Shown: positions 29,150 through 40,800 of the stretch, piece after piece
How positions within the stretch are numbered: the first letter of the stretch is position 1
How the letters are laid out: every line of letters begins with the position of its first letter
From: Nematostella vectensis
Taxonomy: Eukaryota; Cnidaria; Anthozoa; Actiniaria; Edwardsiidae
Assembly: GCF_932526225.1 (NCBI RefSeq)
Contig: NC_064040.1
Location: 16,115,994 to 16,179,993 of the forward strand
Direction of reading: 5' to 3'
DNA length: 64,000 bases
The notes under the pieces: generated by a model
Databases searched by the model: none
Seen by the model: only the letters and a program-made list of their open reading frames with translations
What the model was told of the DNA's origin: nothing
Position numbers and translations under genes: made by a program

Positions 29150-29690
29150 TAGTACAGTCAAGTGTATCACAGGTTGTGGTTTTATCACATCCCCTCTACT
29201 TCTCTTATGACATTCTTGCAATCTTGATGTACAGATTTTTAAAGGATTTATATCATCTTTAGAATCAAAATCACAAACATTTTTACACTCATATATGTAG
29301 CTGAATTTGCAAATCTTAAGCATTAATGCTAAAGAATGGTTGCAAAACCCTACTTTACCAGCAACACAAGTGCAGTTTGCATGAATAACCTCGCCTGATA
29401 AGACAGGGCAAGATTTATGTTGTGAGGTGGGTCGTTTTTTCGAAAGCTGTGGTGACAGCTTTTGCTTTGAAATAGAATATATCAGTGTCGCTGGAAGTTT
29501 GAATGTCTTTGAGATATTCATCATTTACAAATGTGGTTGCCTTCCTGATGCAAGTTGCTACTGAATGATTCCTGCTTGGGCAATATTTTCCCCTGTCCTT
29601 GCAATATGGCTATTCATGTCAGCTCTGGTGAAGAATGGCATTCTTCGCAAATCATTAGGCCATCCATCTTTTGGGTAACACAGAGAAATA
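29150..29690 (-). pseudogene. SWIM zinc-finger protein, array copy (unit 2)
   Basis: Same organisation as the unit-1 copy, with the CTCVAGKVGFCNH motif intact. The ORF here (29132-29524) differs at its end because of a short TTAGAAATTAGAAATTAATT insertion or expansion near 29101-29140. Confidence 0.65.
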
Positions 29691-29739
29691 AGATAAATCA
29701 GAGGTACTAGTGATTTTGTTGGCTGCCATTACTATGATT

Positions 29740-31902
29740 ATCCCCTCGATAAGGGATCACATGTGAGTTCAGGAATATGAGATCTAAACATCACATCATG
29801 TTTCCCGAATAACCGGGATAATTTTTTTCAACCCCTTGTCCAGTAAATATTTTAATACATTTGTATTTTTAAACAAAAAAGGGAACATGGGCAAAAAGAA
29901 TGTGCATGTAAGGAGTAACACGAGCCCTCTCGTAACCTTCTGCCACAGTTTACCATGAGCAAAACAAATCAATCCATTCCTTAACTTGGTCAGCAATTAT
30001 TTCTGGCAAAATGTTAAGCTCCATGCTAGTAATTTGTATGTAAGTATTATTAAAATCTTTCCACAGTTGAGTTACCTTATCCCTGCTGTCAGGGGTTAGC
30101 AAATCATGCAGTTTATCAGGCAATTGACTGAGAAGTGTTTTTTGTTTGATCCTGTTAAACTTGTGAAATCATATTTACCACTTGATGACTTATAAGCATT
30201 TAGCTGTTCCCAAACATCAAAAGAAATGCTCAAAGACCGTATGGTGGAAACTAGCTTTTTGAGATGGATACCTTTTCCCTCCCCTCTTTTTTTGTCAAAG
30301 TCATCCTTTTTATCTCTGTCAATTGCCTGATAGACAAGATTCTTAGTTAGAACATCTGTTACTCGCACCATCATAGTGTAATTCGTCAACAATCACATGA
30401 TCAAGCTCAATATTAAGTAAAGGCTCTGCTCCACAACAGTAATTATCTGTTGATTTCTTACATAGCTCTTTAATTTCCTTGAGAGATCTTGACATTGGAG
30501 ATTTATTAAAGGAATGAAAATCATTATCAGTTTCCCAGCGATCATCTTTATGAATTTTACACCAAGCACATGCATAGTTAGCAGTTGCACCTTTAAGACC
30601 AAGCATTAGTAACACAAACTTATAATCACCACCAAGAAAAAACTCCAAGTTAATTGTTTTATCATTGACTGTTAATTTAACAGAAGCAATGAAGTTGTTA
30701 ATCTCCTCAAAAGTGACACTAAAGGCTTCCTTTAAGGTGGTGTATGATTCAGAAGCATTGACAGCTGCAATGTTTCTGTTACCTTTAGCAGACATTAAGT
30801 TAGCTCCTGTTTGTAAAATAGAGAAAGTTAGAAAAATAAAATTGGAATTTCTTGTCATCCTAGCTCCATCTCCATTAATTTTTACCTTAAGTGTCTCATT
30901 AGCATAATCAAAATCAGGATTATTGTCAGCTGCATGAATGGTTAGAAGCTCAGCAAATGGACATTTTGAGCCAAGGTGATTATTAGGGAGGTCTTTAATG
31001 TGACAGAGATCATTGTAGTTATCTCTACACTGTTTGATTAGATAAGATTTTGGCAGACCATTTGAAATCATTGAGAGCTCATGGTAAAAATTATCCCCAA
31101 CACAATATTTGTCTAAGAGGAATAAAACCTCCTGTACTTGCCCCTTTTCATCATCACTAAGTCTATCATACTGATTGGTTCCTTGGCCATCTTCAGATTC
31201 AGTTGATGTTGAAGCAGCGCCAGCACTCAGTTGATGGACCTGCCCAGATTCAGTTTCAGTGATACTTAACCCAAGTTACTTCAATACCAAAGGCTTTGGC
31301 AAACGATAGGGCAAGATTTGCTCTGCTAAGAAATTCTTTTAGAGTCCTCTGCTTGTTTTTAGCTTCATGCAGTGACTTCCCTTGGTATTGAAGATTCTGA
31401 GACCTCTCAAGCTGATCAATATAACTGGCAAGCTCTTTGTTTGTTTCTAAGAGGTCTTGTATAATGTTCCTTCCTCTTGGACTCCATGAGCACACTCTGC
31501 ATTTCCTTGTAAAGTTCTGATGATCTTGCCTCCAGATTATGGCATCTAGCTTTCCAGTTGACAATTTCATCCTGGAGTTTTTGTACAGGTTCTGTTTGGC
31601 CTTCAAAGATATGGAACTTCTTTGAAAGTCCATCTAATTTCATTCTTGCCATGCCTCTAGATGCCCTATGCCCTTATTGCACAGTTTTTTCGTAAACTGT
31701 CATTTATTTCTCTTCTAACATTGTTGTCTGAGGAAAAACAGAAGCAACATTCAGGCAGAGAATGTTCTAAAAGTGCCACAAATGGGTATTTGAGGAGTAA
31801 TTTGCTTTTTTCTTCTTCACTTCCTGTAGAATTTTCAACTTGGCGAAAAAAACTTTGTACACGCTCGTGCCAGATTTTAAACATAGGATAGGGTATATCC
31901 AA
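29740..31902 (-). pseudogene. RAG1-like DDE transposase, array copy 3
   Basis: Core ORF 30343-31071 (242 aa) lacks three residues relative to copy 2 (in-frame 9-bp deletion) but keeps all the presumed catalytic and zinc residues. It shares the frameshift after DELH and the TAA (29950-29952) with copy 2. It has an extra frameshift of its own near 30140, where a T is lost in GTGTTTTTT. Confidence 0.75.
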
Positions 31903-33375
31903 GGCGAAAATAACCTATCTAGCAGAGGATTTTGCAGCGTATGATAAGCTCTTGAGCTTGAATTTTACCGAAAAGGTCCGACATTGCATAAGTAATCTAC
32001 ATATCCTTTCCAAGTTTGGAATACTTAATAAGCTGAAAATAGAACAAAGGCTAGGTCACAAAGCATTAAACAGTTTGCATTGTGGGAACAAGATAGCCGA
32101 ACATAAACAGCCTTTGCTTGTACCGAAAATATGGCTTGATTCTTGCCGAAATGGAAATCGAAGTGTTATTGTTCTTCTCTTTATGGACTCAACAAATATT
32201 GAACATTTTCAGACTCATTTGCAAACAAGATTTTAATCGGGTATGGAGGAATTATTTTGACTTTTAGAGAGTACTATATCTTAGAGTTCGAACTCGACGT
32301 TTGCAAATGGAGGAGGATGTACTATCGAGTGAGAGGAACGGCCTGTGTATTGCGACTCGAGCACATTTTAGAGGCAAGCATGGCGGAAATAAGTAAATAA
32401 AGGTATCTGTGTTTAAAGGGGAATGCGAACAATTTATTTTCATCGAAATCCTGTGTAATTTCTACCATATACCAATGAAGTTGTATTGTTGATAGTCTGC
32501 CTTTTGCAACCGTAAAAGGTTTAATGGCTTCCTCACTAAACCCTAGTAAAGTATACTAGCGTTTGTATTCTCATACAGTTCTCTATATGTAAAGTGATTG
32601 CAGAAATATATTTAAAGTCCAACAAGGAAAGCAGGGCGCATGCTCGGCGGCCATGCTGTATAGAATTTCTGCTAATGTAGAAGCTATTGCAGAATACTAA
32701 TACACGACTGCGGACTTGGTTATTCACTGAGGCTTTTTTTCTAGCAAATTTGAGGCCACATTGTTGAAAATGTAGGGAGAACCTGCTATTCTTTTGACCA
32801 AATCTTTTGCACTTGCCTTCTTTGAGAGTGCCCGCTTTATGACTTCAATTTCGTGGTTGCTCATTTCTTGTAGAAGTGTTTGAGCATCGTCGGTAAATTT
32901 GTCTTCTACTTGTTTCATATTGTTGACCATTTTAATGAAAATGCCCAACATTAATTCAATGTTTTATTCTTTGAGCCATTTAATATCTGTTTCTTTGACT
33001 GTTAGGCGGTAGCATGGCAAAACATAATGTATCGTCAAGAAGGAAACATGTCTTTTCTCTGATGGTGTATATTGCTGATAAGTCACTATACAGTTTAAAG
33101 TTGTCTTAAGCTCAGTCAATAGCTACAATACAAACCCTGGTCATACAGCCTAAATTTTGTTTCAACAGAGTCAGGTGGGTTGGATAGTTGGATCTCATGT
33201 GATAGGACCATTTTTGGGTTTATTGTTTGAAGTTTTACTTGTAGCTCATTTTTAGCCTGTTTTTAGTTCTGAACTTTATTTCTTGCTTCATATAATTGGC
33301 ACTTGATACCTGGATCTCTTGAAGATTAGAAATTAGAAATTAATTAGATTAGATTAATTAGAAATTACTTATTTT

Positions 33376-33915
33376 TAGTACAGTCAAGTGTATCACAGGT
33401 TGTGGTTTTATCACATCCCCTCTACTTCTCTTATGACATTCTTGCAATCTTGATGTACAGATTTTTAAAGGATTCATATCATCTTTAGAATCAAAATCAC
33501 AAACATTTTTACACTCATATATGTAGCTGAATTTGCAAATCTTAAGCATTAATGCTAAAGAATGGTTGCAAAACCCTACTTTACCAGCAACACAAGTGCA
33601 GTTTGCATGAATAACCTCGCCTGATAAGACAGGGCAAGATTTATGTTGTGAGGTGGGTCGTTTTTTCGAAAGCTGTGGTGACAGCTTTTGCTTTGAAATA
33701 GAATATATCAGTGTCGCTGGAAGTTTGAATGTCTTTGAGATATTCATCATTTACAAATGTGGTTGCCTTCCTGATGCAAGTTGCTACTGAATGATTCCTG
33801 CTTGGGCAATATTTTCCCCTGTCCTTGCAATATGGCTATTCATGTCAGCTCTGGTGAAGAATGGCATTCTTCGCAAATCATTAGGCCATCCATCTTTTGG
33901 GTAACACAGAGAAAT
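33376..33915 (-). pseudogene. SWIM zinc-finger protein, array copy (unit 3)
   Basis: Third copy of the SWIM ORF (33358-33750 open), with the C-x-C and C-N-H zinc ligands intact. A transposase C-terminal remnant lies just upstream on the minus strand at 33915-34041, where the array ends. Confidence 0.65.
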
Positions 33916-34193
33916 AAGATAAATCAGAGGTACTAGTGATTTTGTTGGCTGCCATTACTATGATTATCCCCTCGATAAGGGATCACGTGTGAGTTCAGGA
34001 ATATGAGATCTAAACATCACATCATGTTTCCCGAATAACCGGCAATCTAGATATCTGGTAATCACTACCTGTTTTTGTTGTAATCTCTCTAGAAAAAAAA
34101 AAGTAAAAAATATCTTATAGGAATTTTAATTCTTTAAAACTAACTTAAAAAGCAATAGACAAAATCCTGACAGCTGACTCAATGCATGATTAT

Positions 34194-36083
34194 ATAAATA
34201 ATTGTCTCTATGGAACTTTCTACTAAATGCAAAATTACTGTTCTTTTTAATTCTCGTAAAACTATTTCAATGCAAGAAAATGTTCACAGTTTTTAGAAGG
34301 GCACAAATGGTAGTAGCTCAAATATGGATGTTAAAAGTTCCTTTATCAATCAATCCACTTTATTTCATCAGATGTATTAAAATAGCTACTAAAACTCAAA
34401 GACTTTGAGTTTTGGCCCCTTTTGGATATAAATTTAAATACAATAAATTTGCTCTTACAAATATAATGTTGATGAAATATTACAAATATCATTAACAAAT
34501 CAAGATAATAATAAAAAAAAATCAATGCTGCTTTTGCTAAAAAGTAAGTTGATCTTGTTGATAGACTTTTTGAAGATTTGTAAAGTCTTGCTATTTTTGG
34601 TTTTATTGCTGAGACACAACAATAACAATGGTAAAAAGGGAAATGAATGAACTATTAGGGAAAGTCTCAGGGTAGTTCAACTCCTGTGGTGAAGGTCGTT
34701 GACCCCCCCCCCCCCCCTCAACCCTCTTGTTCCTCCTTAAACTTGCTTTCTATTTCACTTTCATCGAATACCTTCTGGGGTCAGCGTAATCCAACTTAGC
34801 TTTATTCTTATCCACTGTATTGTAATTGACACTGCTGTATTCTGAGAAGAATGCACAAGTACGCATGTTGATATTTGTAGTCATATACATAAATGCTGAG
34901 AGTGGCCTTGAGCATTATAATTTCATGCTTACCCGCTAGTCTACTAATATAACAAGGTGCTTCCTAATAAATCTGGATTGCTGAACAGAATTATTTTCAA
35001 AAGTAGTAAATATTTCAGGGTTCAGGGGTTGGTAAAACTAGAAAACCCAGCTGATGTTGTATTATAATCATTTATATATTCAACAAAATGATGTTTACTG
35101 TTTAATTAACTTTGAAAGAAACGCCATTCAATCATAAAGGTCAGTGATTTATTCACGAAAAGTGTTACTTTCAGGTTTACTCAAACCAGGCGTGTATGTG
35201 TTGTATTACAACTCTGTGCTGAAATTTAATACTAAATGACTGAAACACTTGTTTATTCAGTTAATTCTGAAGTCTGGATAATCCATTCTTACTTTTAACC
35301 TTTTTTAATGGGAGTTTATCTATGTATGGATATTTAACAACTTGCAAAAACTAAATATAACTGCTCCACGTTTTGGCTTGAAGGTCGCTTTCTCTTCTTC
35401 TTCCATATCACCCCATCTCCTATGCAAAGATTCTAATGAGGTATTAAAATGTATTAAATGAGGTATTAACAAAAACGATTATAACAAAAATACAATTTGT
35501 AAAGTTACATAAGTCAATGCAATAATAGTTCGCTTGCTTTCCGAAAAGCGTTAAAACTGGCTGCCCTTGCAGTTAGCTCCGGCAGACAGTTCCAATCCCT
35601 GATGATCTTCTTTGCTTTTGTAAATTGGACTATCTACGTACAGTATGGATAAAAGAACTTGCAAATGTTAGATGTCATTCGGTTGGGGTTGTGGGAGTTG
35701 TGCCCCAATGGCGCCTCACATCTAATGCATATTTAATTCCAACTGCTCAATATGTGCAGATATGTCAGTGATTTCCTGGTCTTTCAGGGAAGGTGCTTGC
35801 CTTTGTTTTGATTTAGTTTTGTATTTGGACGCCATTCCGGCTGGATGAGTTCGAAAGATGAGCAAAACTATTTGGAGTAAAAAAAATGGATGCTTCTGCG
35901 TGGCAGTAGAATTGAACTGATTAGTCCAGTAGGAGACGACTTATGTATATGTTACTGTCATTATTCTCATCAGATACCTAAGAGGTGATGCAATTGTAGC
36001 CTAAGTTAATAATTAGACATTTTAACTGAGACTGCAGATAATCTTTCATTCTACCACGGCCATCAACTAGCTTGGAAGCTTCG
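34194..36083. repeat. Left copy of a 1.9-kb direct repeat
   Basis: From TATATAAATAATTGTCTC to CAACTAGCTTGGAAGC this stretch matches 52210-54101 in the same orientation at about 98% by eye, including a poly-C run (34705) whose length differs. No coding gene is evident apart from the end at 35978-36083, which shares the last 33 codons of the DBF4-like ORF. The two copies bracket the gag-like ORF, the CACTA transposon and a LINE fragment. Confidence 0.9.
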
Positions 36084-36479
36084 TCCAGAAGGGGCTCACA
36101 CGGACCTTCTAAATAAGAGACGGCTTGCATTTCGGCCCAACTAACGGCCAAACTTTTCATTAATTTAACTCGATATCTAAAAATTTGAGTTCAGTTCCAA
36201 TTTTAGCCATTTTCGTCATTAACATTTCTCTTTTTGCAGAAGATCGATTCGAAGAGGCGCGCGAACTATAACTGCGACTAGAGGCAACGGACCCCCTTTC
36301 GCTGGCTTCGGCTTTTGTCTCTAATTATCTATTGTTAATCGCTTTAACAGTTAGTTCGGACAGGGACACAAGATCAGTTAATTTATCGTGAGCAAGAGAT
36401 ATCTAAGCGGACTCTAAATCCCTTTTCCAAAGGCGAAGAGCCTTGACAACGTTTGCCTCCGTCATTTCTCTTTTATACT
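36084..36479 (-). pseudogene. Gag-like ORF, 3' part, interrupted by the CACTA insertion
   Basis: Read on the minus strand from the insertion point: YKREMTEANVVKALRLWKRD, a stop, then a Lys/Ser-rich stretch (SRSYSSRASSNRSSAKREML) and an acidic helical end. The composition resembles the N-terminal gag-like region of BEL/Pao-type retroelements in invertebrates. Two in-frame stops show decay. Its 5' part lies on the other side of the transposon at 50670-50809; without the insertion the two parts join in frame. Confidence 0.5.
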
Positions 36480-36505
36480 CACAGGAAAAAAATATGATTT
36501 CCCAA
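36480..36505 (+). repeat. Left terminal inverted repeat of the CACTA element
   Basis: 26 bp, CACAGG at the tip and TTTCCCAA at the inner end. It is followed at once by more TTCCCA/TGGGAA motifs (36505-36600). Confidence 0.95.
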
Positions 36506-36599
36506 AATGGGAAAAAAAGGGATTTTTTTGGGGAAAAGTTGGGAATTTCAGCAAAAATCCCCAAAATGGGAAAGTGATACCAAAACCAATGTTGGGACA

Positions 36600-37130
36600 A
36601 CAAAACCCCAATAATAACCCAACTTGGGGAATTTAATGTCCCAATAATAACCCAACTTGGGAATTTGATGCCCCAATAATAACCCAACTTGGGAATTTGA
36701 TGCCCCAATAATAACCCAACTTGGGGAATTTAATGTCCCAATAATAACCCAACTTGGGGAATTTAATGTCCCAATAATAACCCAACTTGGGAATTTGATG
36801 TCCCAATAATAACCCAACTTGGGGAATTTAATGTCTCAATAATAACCCAACTTGGGAATTTGATGTCCCAATAATTACCCAACTTGGGAATTTGATGTCC
36901 CAATAATAACCCAACTTGGGGAATTTAATGTCCCAATAATAACCCAACTTGGGAATTTGATGTCCCAATAATTACCCAACTTGGGAATTTGATGTCCCAA
37001 TAATAACCCAACTTGGGGAATTTCATGTCCCAATAATTACACAACTTGGGGAATTTAATGTCCCAATAATAACCCAACTTGGGGGGAATTTAATGTCCCA
37101 ATAATAACCCAACCCAACTCAATTAATATC
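36600..37130. repeat. Left subterminal minisatellite, 32-33-bp unit
   Basis: About 16 units of CCCAATAATAACCCAACTTG followed by GGGAATTTAATGT or its variant GGGAATTTGATGT. Every unit contains an AACTTGGGGAATT-type motif that echoes the element tips. ORFs in this stretch are artefacts. Confidence 0.95.
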
Positions 37131-37854
37131 CCAACGTGGGAAATCTGAATTCACAATAACCCAATACAAGGATTGTTAGAGTGCAAACAGTAAAAGCGTG
37201 AAATACAAATTACTAAATAGTACAAAATAGTGCTAATTAAACAATAGAAAACAATAGGGATAACACTATTTAGTACAATTTAGTATTACTAAAGTTTCAC
37301 AGTTATACATGTATTGTTTGCACTTTGCATTATATTATTACAAATTAATAATTTGAATATATTATAACAATACTTGTATTTGGATATAATATTTTGGACT
37401 TAAAAAGTGATTGCAAACAACAACAATACTTTCAAAACGTTTTATTTACTGTAACATAAATTCGTGATAAACATTAACAGCAGAAGTGCCATGTTTTGGT
37501 TAACTTAAATACAATATTAATTTGATGTGCAAGTGGGTGATGATTGTAATGCTATACAAATACCCAAGATTATTGCACATGACATGACATGAGCATCAAA
37601 TATTGCCCATGTCAATACTCAGAAGTTACACAACAATTAATATCAACATGCACAGACCTATTAGATCAATATCACATAAAGATTTAAGCTGTTAAGCCTG
37701 CCTCACATCACTAGTGGCTACAACTTCAGCATATCCAATTCAAACAAGCTAAATTTCTCAAACTATTTCTAAATCTTTTGAAGCAAATAACGAATTAAGC
37801 TTTTAGAAGATATAAAGAACCTAACAAAGACAAGTGTATAATTAAGTGTCTACC
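37131..37854. other. AT-rich interior of the CACTA element
   Basis: No coding exon seen. It would be the 3' flank of the minus-strand second gene; a TTTATT (AATAAA on the minus strand) occurs near 37441-37446. Confidence 0.5.
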
Positions 37855-40800
37855 TCACATCAGTGAAATTTCCTTTAACACGTTTACATCATTAATAGAT
37901 GTTATCTGAGACGGTGGTGTTTTAAATTCTACGTATTTTTGACTTACAAGTTTTCTAATAAGTACTGCTATTGCCTGACTAGGTGAGAGAGATGTTAAGG
38001 CATTGCTTTTCAAAAAGAATTTATTTTTAAGTACATCAACACACACCTCTCTGGTGAGTTGTTTACCAAACACTGATTTAATCACTGCCCTCTTTATTTT
38101 TAATGGTAGAGCTTCAACTTGATCACCTGCTTTCGCATCTTCTGGGCTTGAAGTGCTAGTGCTGGGTTTTGGAATTTTGGGGCTTATAGGGCACTGGCTT
38201 CCTTCCATCTCATCATCACTCAAAATCTCTGTGTCTCCAGCACTACTTCCATCCTGTTCTAAATGTTCATCCTGTTCCCCCTCTCTGTCTAGATCTACTG
38301 AGCTTTCCTGTAGTCAAAATACACATTATCAGCATTTAATACATTTTGCAAGGTTCATTAATGCTTTGAAAATACTTTAAAAATGCATTACAGTGTGGAC
38401 ATTTCAACTGGGACCACTTTGAGAATGTGATTGCATGACAAATTATGAATAGAAACAAAGCACTTCAACTTAGGAAACTTCAGCTTATTAAGTTTTTGTT
38501 CTTTGTGATCTGATTGGTCGACATTGTTTTAGTAAAAATGCTTTGTTTTAATTCACAATTGTCATTCAATCACAATATCTTAAAGTGGTCCCATTTAAAG
38601 TATCCACACTGCAAGTTTTCATGAAAATATGAGATAATACTTATATATAAGATATTTAGTATGATAACACATTAATACTAGATTCTATAAAGTATCAAAT
38701 TTACTTAGGTATGCTAAAACAAAATTTACCTCTAGATCTGATGAGCTATGGTTGCTTTGCATCTCTTTTTTTATGGCCTGGGAACTTGGAATCTACAAAA
38801 GTTAAAAAATACTATAACTGAAGTGCAACTCTCATAGATACAAAATGACTACTTGTGTCTGTGTGCTTTGCAATTGATGGTACATTTACATTACATTTAG
38901 TCAACGAAATGCCAAGTGTACAAAAAAGTTGATCACTTCAGTTGACGAAAACTATTAACAAACCTGCAGACATGCAAAAGCACATAAATAAACAAACAAT
39001 GCAATTAAAAGAAATATTTTTATTACCTTATAATCATCATCATAAGATGGACGTTTTCGTTTTTTGTTGTATCTACGTTGTTCATTGCAAAAACTCTGTA
39101 TGTGCTTCTTTATTCCTTCCTTTCCAAAATTGATCTCTTTTATGCCACATTCTTTCTCTATGTTTTCGGCAAATGCATCTAGTTCAGCTTTGGCCTCAGG
39201 CGAGTTAAACTTTGGAAATTCAGTCCATTTGTTTGCTGCTAATACCCCTATTTTTTTACGTCTAAATAAAATAAAATGCAATCAATGTGGGTACCATTTT
39301 TGTTGATAATAATATATTGGGTGCCCTGTGCCCATAAACATCGTTTGCTTTTTATATTTGGGCTTTCTGTGGCTGAAACTCTTGCACATGGCATGGGCTA
39401 CTGCAGCTCGATGTACTTGCATGATCAGCATTGAGTTTTGTAATTTAATAGTTTTTATTTGTATTGGATTTTGTGAAATACAAAGTTTGTTTAGTTTCCG
39501 AGAACAATAAAAAGGACCACCAAAACAGGGGGAGTGTTTTTAACCTATTCTAAGAATCCAAATGTTCTGATCTTACATTTTAATAAAACAAGTTTACCAA
39601 AAGAAAACTTACTCAAATATCTTTGTTAAAACATAAATTGGCAACCTTAGAATATATTGTTGTTTGTCCGTCGCTACGACGAGGACCATCGTGTTCAATT
39701 TTACATTTTCACCGTCATCCTGAGCAGGACTAAGGACGCTTGTGGGTGCGCAGATGGCTAATAAGGCCAATCTGTGCACGGAAAAGCCTGGGGCACTGAG
39801 GGCATGGTATTGTTGCAGCTTTGGGATCTTGAGACTTTCTGGCGGCTCTACGCTCCTCTGCGGCAGCTGTCCAATTTGCCTCGCATGCCGCAGCACCGTT
39901 GCGAATGACACGGTGCCAACCTTGACGGTTTTGTGCCAGAAGCTCCCACGAGGTGTGATCGATGTTGAATGCTTTCAGCGAGAGTTTTAGGGTGTCTTTA
40001 AATCTCTTCTTCTGGCCACCTTTGCAGCGTTTTCCGTGCTGAAGCTCACCAAACAGAAGTTTCTTAGGAAGCCGTTCATCAGGCATACGAGCTACGTGCC
40101 CCGCCCAGCGAAGCTGAGACTGTTTCAGGATGGTGTGAATGCTGGGCAGACCTGCACGTGCAAGGACCTCAGTATCCGGGATCTTTTCTTGCCAGCGAAC
40201 ATTGAGAATTTTCCTCAGACAGGTAGTGTGGAAATGGTTAAGCTTCATCGCATGGCGCTTGTAGATAGTCCAGGTTTCAGACCCGTAAAGTAGCGTAGGC
40301 AGCACAACGGCACGATACACTTTGATCTTTGTATCTGTTTTTATCCCTCTCCTTTTCCAAACGTTCTTACGAAGCCTTCCAAATGCGGCGCTTGCTATGG
40401 CGAGTCTGTTGGTAACTTCGTCATCGAGGACAACGTTTCTGGAGAGAGTACTGCCAAGGTAGGTAAATTTGTCAACAGCATTGAGTTTTTGACCATTGAT
40501 GATGATGTTAGGTTCAGTGTAGGGCTTTCCAGGCGCTGGCTGATGCATAGCCTCCGTCTTTTTGGTGTTTATTTTGAGGCCGAAGTTATTACAGGCACTA
40601 GAAAACAGATCTACGCTGTGTTGCAGGTCTGCTTGAGAGGTAGCATTGAGGGCACAATCGTCAGCGAATAAGAGGTCGTTTACAGTATCAGCCGAGATCT
40701 TGGATTTCGCCTGAAGCCTCCTGAGATTGAACACAGAGCCATCGAAACGATACTTGATGCCGATGCCTACCTCATCATCTTTAAAAGCGTCAGTCAGCAT

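Larger units (their letters stand above)
22058..34041. repeat. Head-to-tail array of a 4.2-kb transposase-bearing unit
   Basis: The anchor TTGGAGATTTATTAAAGG occurs at 22058, 26255 and 30495, giving units of 4,197 and 4,240 bp. The third unit is cut at 34041 inside the transposase C-terminal region, and the first starts mid-transposase, so the array is permuted at both ends. Units differ by rare substitutions and small indels, such as the 9-bp deletion in the third copy near 30926. Minus-strand order within a unit is coiled-coil ORF, DDE transposase, SWIM ORF, helical ORF. Confidence 0.93.

Noticed and set aside
23519-32236. The 94-codon plus-strand ORF conserved in three array copies (23519, 27721, 31952)
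   Set aside because: Copies are too similar overall for conservation to mean selection, and it lies opposite the upstream region of the transposase. No recognisable motif.
22058-34041. Calling the array transposase a true RAG1 gene
   Set aside because: No RING or zinc-dimerisation region, no RAG2 partner and several stops; only core motif order and spacing match.
36480-36505. Reading the CACAGG tip as a recombination signal sequence
   Set aside because: No nonamer or 12/23 spacer. The 3-bp duplication and tnp2-like transposase explain the end as CACTA.
36600-37130. CRISPR-like regular repeats
   Set aside because: No unique spacers; the units are contiguous minisatellite copies in a eukaryotic transposon and there are no cas genes.
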